Source: Thermogemmatispora aurantia (GTDB lineage Bacteria > Chloroflexota > Ktedonobacteria > Ktedonobacterales > Ktedonobacteraceae). Taken from it: 64,000 nt of DNA. Where the stretch lies: positions 356,752 through 420,751 of the forward strand of contig NZ_BKZV01000004.1 in the NCBI RefSeq assembly GCF_008974285.1. Reading direction: 5' to 3'. Of this stretch, positions 58,320 to 64,000 are shown piece by piece (the first letter of the stretch is position 1; each line of letters starts with the position of its first letter). The notes beneath the pieces were generated by a model. That model saw nothing but the letters and a program-made list of their open reading frames with translations. It ran no database searches and was not told the origin of the DNA. Both the position numbers and the translations under genes were made by a program.

Positions 58320-61300
58320 TCACTCCTCGGCGGCGCGCTGAATATCCGTCGGCGAAAAGAGCACCCCGCCCTTTGGATAGGCGGTCAGCTTCGCGTGCGG
58401 ATTCTGAACGCGCCGCAGCACCGGAGCCAGCTTCTCACATTCGAAAACGCAATATAACCAATATTTTGCACCCAGATTCTGCGCGCGCCGATACTCATTT
58501 TCCGTCATCTCAATCGGGCCAGTCCCGACACGCCCCTTCACCTCGATCGCCCGCTCCTCGCCCGAAGGGCGCCGCGAGAGCAAATCGAAGCCCGGCCAGG
58601 ACTCCAGCCCGGCGGCCCGCGCCTTCTCCGGCGTCGACACATCCCACACCAGCGCCCCACGCTCCTCCTCATACGCGCGTGCCACCCGCATCGCCATCTC
58701 CTCCACCGCTGCCGCATAGCGCTGCTCATCCTCGGGATCAGTCGAAGGCAGGACCAGCGCCTGCGCCAGCAGACTCACCTCGCTCAGCGCCAACAGCTCC
58801 GGCTCACGGCTCAGCGTTGCCAGAGCTGCCGCCCGCCTCTGCTGCAGCGACTGCTGCAGAGCCTTCACGCGCGTCAGCTCCCCCTTCGCCCGCCCATCAC
58901 CAGCCTGAACCTTCTCATACAAGCGCCGGCGCCGCTCGGCCAGCTCCCCCTCCTGATAGGTAAAAGCCCGCTCCAAAAACGCACGCCGCTCCCTCACTGT
59001 TCCCAGCAGCGCTTCCCGCCGCTCGGCCAGCAAGCGGCCCCCGATCGTCTCGCGCACAAAGGTCAGCGCCCGCGCCGTCAACTCCGACCAGCGCGGTCCC
59101 AGCTGCTGCAGCACCTGTCGCGCCCGCGCTTGCTGCTCGCCTCCACCGGCGCGCAAGAGCAGCAGCTGCTCCGCCGGGCACTGCCTGAGCGTCCCATCCT
59201 CCTCCTGACAAAGTCCGACCAGCGTCACCTGCACCAGCTCGGGGTGCTGCAACGCCCGCAGTCCCGGCTCAGCCTCGCGCCGCACCGCCAGGCGCAACAG
59301 CGAGAAGACATACGGACGGCGCGCCATCGGATCAACAAAGACCGCCCCGCGCCCGGCCTCCTCACCATAGCGCCCCCAGAGCAGATCACGCAGCCGATCA
59401 AAGAGCGGCTCGCCTGGATAGAGAAAGATCGCCTCCTCATCAGCGCGCGGCGGAGTCACCGTCAGACGCGCCCGGCAGCGCGGCGGATAGCGCTCCAGAG
59501 CTGGCTCCAACCAGGTCAGCGCCCCCGGAGTCTGCTCATGCAGGGCGAACGTCCCATCGCCATGCTCCTCGATCCTCAACCCGAGGAGGGGCGCCGCCCG
59601 CTCCACGAAGGCCCGCACATAGCCCGGCAGCACCCGACGATAGCCCTCGCGCTCCAGCTCCTGACGCAGACGTGGCAGCTCTCGCCTGACCGCATCGGCC
59701 CCCGGCTCCGCACTCAGCCCATAGTGGCGACGCTCCTCCTCCTGCGCGGCGCGCACCCGCTGGGCCGTCAGCGACTCCTCCAGACGCCGCCCGATCTCCT
59801 CCGTCTCCTCCGCCGGCCCCAGCACCACACGCTCCATATACTCGCGCAGCGACACACCCTCAAGCAGGCGCCCAATCACATCGAAGACCTTATCGCTGCC
59901 CAGCTCCTGACGGATCGCCTCCAACTTCTCCAGCAGGCGCTCCATCACATAGCCCTCGCGCGTATTGCCAGCCACCAGATTGATAATGTAAACCGAATCG
60001 TGGCGCTGGCCATAGCGATGGATGCGCCCCATGCGCTGCTCCAGACGGGCCGGATTCCAGGGCAGATCGTAGTTCACCAGCAGCCAGGCCACCTGCAGAT
60101 TGACCCCCTCGCCGGCGGCATCCGTCGCCAGCAAATAGCGCGCCCCGCCCTCGGCCAGCGGCCTGCGGAAAAACGCCACCGCCTGCTCGCGCTCCGTATA
60201 GGTCATCCCACCGTGGATCAGCGCCAGCTGGCCCGTAAAGCCCAGCGCCTCCAGACGCCGCTGCAAAAACACCAGCGTATCGCGATGCTCCGTAAAAATA
60301 ATCAACTTCTCGCCAGCGAAACGCGGATCGCGCAACACCTCGCGCAGCTTCTCAAACTTCGCCTCCGCCCCCTGCTCATAGACCCGACGAGCCTGCTGCA
60401 GCAGGCCGGCCACCTGAGCGCGCTCCGCCTCCAACTCCTGCAGCGACGCAGCCAGCACCAGTTGCAGGATCTCCTGCTCCACCCGCTCGTGCTCCTCCTC
60501 ACCCGCCACACTCTCCTCCTCATCGGCGGTCTTCGTCTCCAGCGGATCGCTCAGGCGAGAGGAAGCCGCCTGAACCTGAAGCTGATGCAGGCGCGAGAGC
60601 GGCAGCTCGCCCTGGCGCACCTGGGCGATCAACTCATCGAGGCGCCTCAGCCGTCGCTCCAGCGAGCGCAGCAGAGCATAGGTCGAACTGGCCAGACGAC
60701 GCTGAAAAACGCTCATCGCCAGACGGGCCGCCTCACGATTCAAAAGGAGCGCGCGGTTATAGGTCGTGCGAATATAGGCGGTCGTGGCCTCATATAACTC
60801 CTGCTCGGCGGGACTCAGCTCGTAGCGCAGCGTCGTCGCGATGCGCGGCGGATAAAGCGGGCGCCCATCGAGCGTCACCAGCTCCTCCTTCACGCGGCGC
60901 AGGAAATAGCGCCGGCGAGCCTGGGCCGGAAACTGCTCGAAAGCCTGGCGCGTCGAGAGCAGCTCTGGCTCCAACAAGCGCCACAGACAATAATAGGGGT
61001 CAGCCTTCCCCATATGGGGCGTCGCCGTCAACAACAACACATGATGGCAGCTCCACGACAGCGACCAGCGCGCGTCATCCGTGGGAATGCCGGCCAGGGC
61101 CTCAGCCAGGCGATAGCGCTCCGTCGCGCGCAGGCGCCCATCGCTATCGTAGCTCGCACTCAGCTTATGGGCCTCATCGAAGACCACCAGATCGTATGGC
61201 TCGACCTCCGGCTCCTGCAGCCGCCGAAAGAGGCGCTCGCCCGCCAGCGTATCGACGCTCACAATCAGCAGATCGCTCGCCGGCCCCACAAAAGGATTGC

Positions 61301-61961
61301 CCTCGCGCGCCTCGCTGCCCAACACGATGCGGAACGGCAGATTAAACAGCGAGCGCAGCTCGTGCTGCCAGTTGCCGACCAGGCCCGCCGGCGGCACGAT
61401 CAAGACACGCCCAATCAGGCGGCGACTGAGCATCTCGCGGATATACAGGCCAGTCATAATCGTTTTCCCCGCTCCGGCGTCGTCCGCCAGCAGAAAGCGC
61501 AGGCGCGGCTGCGGCAGCATATGCTCATAGACGGCCATGCGCTGATGGGGCAAAGGATCGATGAGCGAGACCTCAGCAGCAAAGGTCGGATTCAGCAGAA
61601 AAGCGTACGAGAGGCGCTCACCCTCCACCACCGCCCGCACCACCTCGGGATCAGCGCCGAAATCGGGCGGCCCTGCTCGCCAGGAAACACCCTGCTCCCA
61701 AGCGGCTAGGACTTTTGGGGAAGAGATGGGCGCTGCCAACCCGGTCAGCGACTCAACGCCCTCGGCTGGCGGTCTGGGGTGGCTACCCTCTTGGGGATGT
61801 TGCACAAGATCAATATGAGAAGCTGACCGCTGGGCCTGCTCCTCCTCGTGAGGCCGGTGTCGACGGGGCGACTGCTCGGATGGAGGAAAGGCTACCGGGT
61901 CTGAAGGATCACTACCCGAACCACTCAAAGGAAACTGCTCCTTAGCGGACCTGACGCACAT
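58320..61961 (-). CDS. SNF2-like helicase with C-terminal DUF3883 (Hma-like defence operon)
   Basis: A 1213-residue SNF2-type superfamily 2 ATPase. Motif I is 'FLLADDAGAGKTIMTGLY' (Walker A at about 160-167; the usual DEGLGKT is DDAGAGKT here), motif II 'LVVFDEAHKLSA' (near 262), motif III 'LLLTATPHMG', and the second lobe has 'KLIIFTEHRDTLVFLQRRL' and 'NLQVAWLLVNYDLPWNPARLEQRMGRIHRYGQ'. The last 110 residues ('GFDLLSRRPSGEERAIEVKGRVGTGPIEMTENEYRRAQNLGAKYWLYCVFEC') are DUF3883, a nuclease-like PD-(D/E)XK fold with the ExK visible. The first 65 residues are low complexity and lack a ribosome site, so translation may start later. First gene of the operon with the methylase and the DUF499 ATPase. 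Confidence 0.87.
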   Translation of the reverse strand: MCVRSAKEQFPLSGSGSDPSDPVAFPPSEQSPRRHRPHEEEQAQRSASHIDLVQHPQEGSHPRPPAEGVESLTGLAAPISSPKVLAAWEQGVSWRAGPPDFGADPEVVRAVVEGERLSYAFLLNPTFAAEVSLIDPLPHQRMAVYEHMLPQPRLRFLLADDAGAGKTIMTGLYIREMLSRRLIGRVLIVPPAGLVGNWQHELRSLFNLPFRIVLGSEAREGNPFVGPASDLLIVSVDTLAGERLFRRLQEPEVEPYDLVVFDEAHKLSASYDSDGRLRATERYRLAEALAGIPTDDARWSLSWSCHHVLLLTATPHMGKADPYYCLWRLLEPELLSTRQAFEQFPAQARRRYFLRRVKEELVTLDGRPLYPPRIATTLRYELSPAEQELYEATTAYIRTTYNRALLLNREAARLAMSVFQRRLASSTYALLRSLERRLRRLDELIAQVRQGELPLSRLHQLQVQAASSRLSDPLETKTADEEESVAGEEEHERVEQEILQLVLAASLQELEAERAQVAGLLQQARRVYEQGAEAKFEKLREVLRDPRFAGEKLIIFTEHRDTLVFLQRRLEALGFTGQLALIHGGMTYTEREQAVAFFRRPLAEGGARYLLATDAAGEGVNLQVAWLLVNYDLPWNPARLEQRMGRIHRYGQRHDSVYIINLVAGNTREGYVMERLLEKLEAIRQELGSDKVFDVIGRLLEGVSLREYMERVVLGPAEETEEIGRRLEESLTAQRVRAAQEEERRHYGLSAEPGADAVRRELPRLRQELEREGYRRVLPGYVRAFVERAAPLLGLRIEEHGDGTFALHEQTPGALTWLEPALERYPPRCRARLTVTPPRADEEAIFLYPGEPLFDRLRDLLWGRYGEEAGRGAVFVDPMARRPYVFSLLRLAVRREAEPGLRALQHPELVQVTLVGLCQEEDGTLRQCPAEQLLLLRAGGGEQQARARQVLQQLGPRWSELTARALTFVRETIGGRLLAERREALLGTVRERRAFLERAFTYQEGELAERRRRLYEKVQAGDGRAKGELTRVKALQQSLQQRRAAALATLSREPELLALSEVSLLAQALVLPSTDPEDEQRYAAAVEEMAMRVARAYEEERGALVWDVSTPEKARAAGLESWPGFDLLSRRPSGEERAIEVKGRVGTGPIEMTENEYRRAQNLGAKYWLYCVFECEKLAPVLRRVQNPHAKLTAYPKGGVLFSPTDIQRAAEE

Positions 61962-62411
61962 CGCAACCGTGATGCCTGCTGCCCAATTGTACTATATCGG
62001 CACCTCTAGATCAAGTCGGCAAACAGGGCATCTTGGGCGGAGCAGGGCCCGGCGCGCAAGCGGTGCTCTGTGGGGTTGGGGGGCTTCCTCCGCCGTTCAT
62101 TGGAAAATTCTCATCTTTCTCCAATCTTTTTTCAAAGAAAGGCTCCTATGCTAAAGGCGACAGGGAGACCTGGAGACGGATGCCAATGGAGAGGCATCCG
62201 GGCGGGTGGCAAGCCTATCTATCTAGCGTCATCTGTCGTCAGAGCAACCTCGCCGAGGTGCTTCGGCCATGGATGATGCAGTTGCAGCAACGAAGCGAAC
62301 ACGCGAAGACCGCATCAGACATAGATCAAAACGGCAATCAAGCGAAGCAAGCAAAGGGAAGCAAAGCACACGAAGCAGAGAACAACCGAACGAGAAAGAG
62401 GAGAGACATCA
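61962..62411. other. Intergenic region upstream of the helicase operon
   Basis: About 450 bases between divergent genes. A TATAGT near 61990-61995 on the minus strand may be the -10 box of the defence operon, but no matching -35 is clear. An open frame at 62033-62440 (+) lacks any family signal and a ribosome site, and runs into the next gene; I do not count it. Confidence 0.4.
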
Positions 62412-63347
62412 TTGATCCTGCTAGAACGGCCAGCCGGTAAACCCACCAGCGGCCCTACTCGGCAGAGCATGAACCCAGCGCGAACCACCGAGAGCGCGCG
62501 TCTTATACCCGAGTCACGAGCGATCATAGTTAGCCGTCCGCGGGCCGGCCAATGCCAGCCAGAGGCAGAGCGGTCCTGGCGATCCCGATCCTTGCAGTCC
62601 CTGCGGCCCACGCGGCTCTACCGGCTCACGCAGTCGCAGTCAGAGCCAGGAAGAGCCATCTCGCTGGCTCTCCCGCCAACCGACCAGGATGAGGAACCCA
62701 TCATCAAGCAGGAGCAGGCGAGTCCGAGCCGGACCAGCCAGCCCGAACTGGGCTGCGGCGGCGATCAGCGGTCCTCGAACTGGAACGCAGGTCAGCTCCT
62801 GCGCTTCGCAGTCACTGGAGGCCTCAACACCCTGGTTGATATCCTGGTTCTCAACGCCCTGGTCTGGCTCTTAGCCGTCAGAAGCACGCCACTGCTGCTG
62901 GCCTGCAACATCGTCGCCTACTGCGCTGGAGCCATCAACAGCTTTATTCTCAACAAATACTGGACCTTTGGCCAGCGTGAGCCAATCACGAGCGGCGAAC
63001 TCTGGCGCTTTGCCCTCATCACCATCAGCGGCAGCCTCTGGAGCAGTGGCATTCTCTGGCTGGCCGGCCTGGCCCTACAGCATATCCTGGTGAACCCGAC
63101 CTTGTGGACCAACGCTGCCAAAGTCATCGCCATCGGCGGCACGGCTCTCATCTCCTACCTGGGACTGCGGCTGTGGGTCTTCGTCCAGCGCCGTCCTGGT
63201 CAAAGTGTGGCAGGTATGCATCTTTCTGCCGGGCAGCAGCGTTGCTCACAAAGGGGACCGTCGCCCGCTGAGGGCCACGGTCCAACGTCTGTAACACCGC
63301 ACGCTTATCAAACCCTGTCGAAGAGGAAAGGACCCGAAACGCTATGA
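62412..63347 (+). CDS. GtrA-family membrane protein
   Basis: A 311-residue membrane protein. Residues from about 125 form the GtrA domain with four membrane helices: 'QLLRFAVTGGLNTLVDILVLNALVWLL', 'LLACNIVAYCAGAINSFILNKYWTFGQ', 'ELWRFALITISGSLWSSGILWLAGLALQHIL' and 'AAKVIAIGGTALISYLGLRLWVFVQRRP'. GtrA-type proteins help move lipid-linked sugars across the membrane or support cell-surface glycosylation. The first 120 residues are disordered and basic, which is unusual. TTG at 62412 follows a GAGGAGAG site, but a later start (such as ATG at 62469) is possible. The stop overlaps the start of the glycosyltransferase gene, so the two are coupled. Confidence 0.8.
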   Translation: MILLERPAGKPTSGPTRQSMNPARTTESARLIPESRAIIVSRPRAGQCQPEAERSWRSRSLQSLRPTRLYRLTQSQSEPGRAISLALPPTDQDEEPIIKQEQASPSRTSQPELGCGGDQRSSNWNAGQLLRFAVTGGLNTLVDILVLNALVWLLAVRSTPLLLACNIVAYCAGAINSFILNKYWTFGQREPITSGELWRFALITISGSLWSSGILWLAGLALQHILVNPTLWTNAAKVIAIGGTALISYLGLRLWVFVQRRPGQSVAGMHLSAGQQRCSQRGPSPAEGHGPTSVTPHAYQTLSKRKGPETL

Positions 63348-64000
63348 TGGGAATACCGACCCCGGCTCCGACTCCGGCGCTCCCGGAGATCGAGCAGCCG
63401 CTGGCCCCCGATACAACACCAACATCGAGAACAAAGTGGGACTGGCCACCGCTCTGGCGGCGCCTCGCCTTAGCGGTGATTGCCCTGCTGTCAGTTTTTC
63501 TCAACTTCTACCAGCTCGGCGCCAACGGCTTTGGCAACCTCTACTACGCCGCGGGCGTGCGCAGCATGCTCGATAACTGGCACAACTTTTTCTTCGTCTC
63601 CTTTGATCCTGGTGGTTTCGTCACCATCGACAAGCCGCCCCTGGGCTTCTGGCTGCAGGTTGCCAGCGCCAAAATCTTCGGTTTCACGCCCTTCAGCATC
63701 CTGCTGCCCCAGGCCCTGGCGGGCGTCCTCTCTGTCCTGCTGCTCTACCACCTGGTGAGGAGACATTTCGGCACCACCGCCGGGCTGCTGGCAGCCCTGG
63801 CCCTGGCCATCAGCCCGATCAGCGTCGTCACCAATCGCAACAACACCATCGACAGCACGCTGGTCTTTGTCATGTTGCTTGGCGCCTGGGCTGTCATGCG
63901 GGCCGCCGAGACCGGTAAGCTGCGCTGGCTGCTGCTGTGCGCTCTCTGTATCGGGCTGGGCTTCAACATCAAGATGCTTGAAGCCTACCTGGTCGTGCCG
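63344..64000 (+). CDS. GT39-type (ArnT/PMT-like) membrane glycosyltransferase, partial
   Basis: The first 219 residues of a polytopic glycosyltransferase; the gene continues past the window end with no stop. After a Pro-rich cytoplasmic start come the first membrane helix ('RLALAVIALLSVFLNFYQLGANGFGNLYYAAGVRSML') and the loop 'FFVSFDPGGFVTIDKPPLGFWLQVASAKIFGFTPFSILLPQAL', where 'DKPP' and the preceding acidic residue are the family's catalytic and metal region. 'AISPISVVTNRNNTIDSTLVFVMLLGAWAVMRA' follows. Such enzymes transfer sugars from a polyprenyl phosphate donor outside the membrane. Coupled to the GtrA-type gene by an ATGA overlap, which suggests a joint role in cell-surface glycosylation. 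Confidence 0.88.
   Translation, partial: MMGIPTPAPTPALPEIEQPLAPDTTPTSRTKWDWPPLWRRLALAVIALLSVFLNFYQLGANGFGNLYYAAGVRSMLDNWHNFFFVSFDPGGFVTIDKPPLGFWLQVASAKIFGFTPFSILLPQALAGVLSVLLLYHLVRRHFGTTAGLLAALALAISPISVVTNRNNTIDSTLVFVMLLGAWAVMRAAETGKLRWLLLCALCIGLGFNIKMLEAYLVVP

Noticed and set aside
59130..60797. A 555-residue plus-strand frame
   Set aside because: Antisense shadow of the SNF2-like helicase; low-complexity Arg/Gln/Leu composition and no ribosome site.
62033..62440. A 135-residue frame between the helicase and the GtrA gene
   Set aside because: No ribosome site or family signal, unusual composition and overlap with the next gene start.

Overview
The window is high-GC DNA from what looks like a Chloroflexota bacterium of class Ktedonobacteria (Thermogemmatispora-like). 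This is inferred from gene style and content: Rpn-type proteins with QEGLQ repeats, HAAT-type transporters, PTS operons with GutM, a large defence island and 37-nt CRISPR repeats. No rRNA or other taxonomic marker is present and no tRNA gene was recognised. The sequence is cut at both ends; the last gene, a glycosyltransferase, runs off the window.

Layout. 0.1-3.4 kb: biotin operon bioA-bioD-bioB, closed by a terminator. 3.5-6.3 kb: three related Rpn/PD-(D/E)XK-type genes, two full-length copies with the same promoter architecture and one C-terminal remnant. 6.6-8.7 kb: an XRE regulator and three hypothetical genes. 8.9-19.1 kb: a group for using polyhydroxybutyrate (PHB) or a similar polyester. 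It has a secreted PHB-depolymerase-type esterase, a branched-chain-amino-acid-type ABC transporter, a 3-hydroxybutyrate dehydrogenase, a TetR regulator and an acyl-CoA ligase, with one 23-bp palindromic operator at three places. 19.1-21.6 kb: two methyltransferases, one broken by a frameshift.

21.6-37.1 kb: a SorC regulator, HPr, an acetoin-dehydrogenase-type E1alpha/E1beta/E2 set, a galactitol-type PTS and, divergently, an operon with an IspD-like cytidylyltransferase, a zinc-ribbon protein, GutM, a glucitol-type PTS whose SrlE is split into two genes in reversed order, and a COG4091 protein related to DXR-II/DRL. Near-consensus promoters followed by TGCACA-type operators precede the SorC gene, the E1alpha gene and the ispD-like gene, so the block looks like one regulon. 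My best hypothesis is uptake and use of a branched or deoxy polyol through 1-deoxyxylulose-5-phosphate, with cleavage to acetyl-CoA and glyceraldehyde-3-phosphate.

37.3-62 kb: a defence island. Two CRISPR arrays (15 and 28 repeats) have related but distinct 37-nt repeats and homologous 301-bp leaders. No cas gene is in the window. Between the arrays lie an 1853-aa DruE-like helicase with DUF1998, a protein with two tandem LuxR-type helix-turn-helix units, a lone receiver protein, and a 924-aa protein with an XRE domain and two copies of a Nudix-containing unit. After the second array comes a three-gene operon (helicase with DUF3883, DUF1156 adenine methylase, DUF499 ATPase) resembling the Hma (helicase-methylase-ATPase) defence type. 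62.4-64 kb: GtrA-like protein and a GT39-type glycosyltransferase, translationally coupled.
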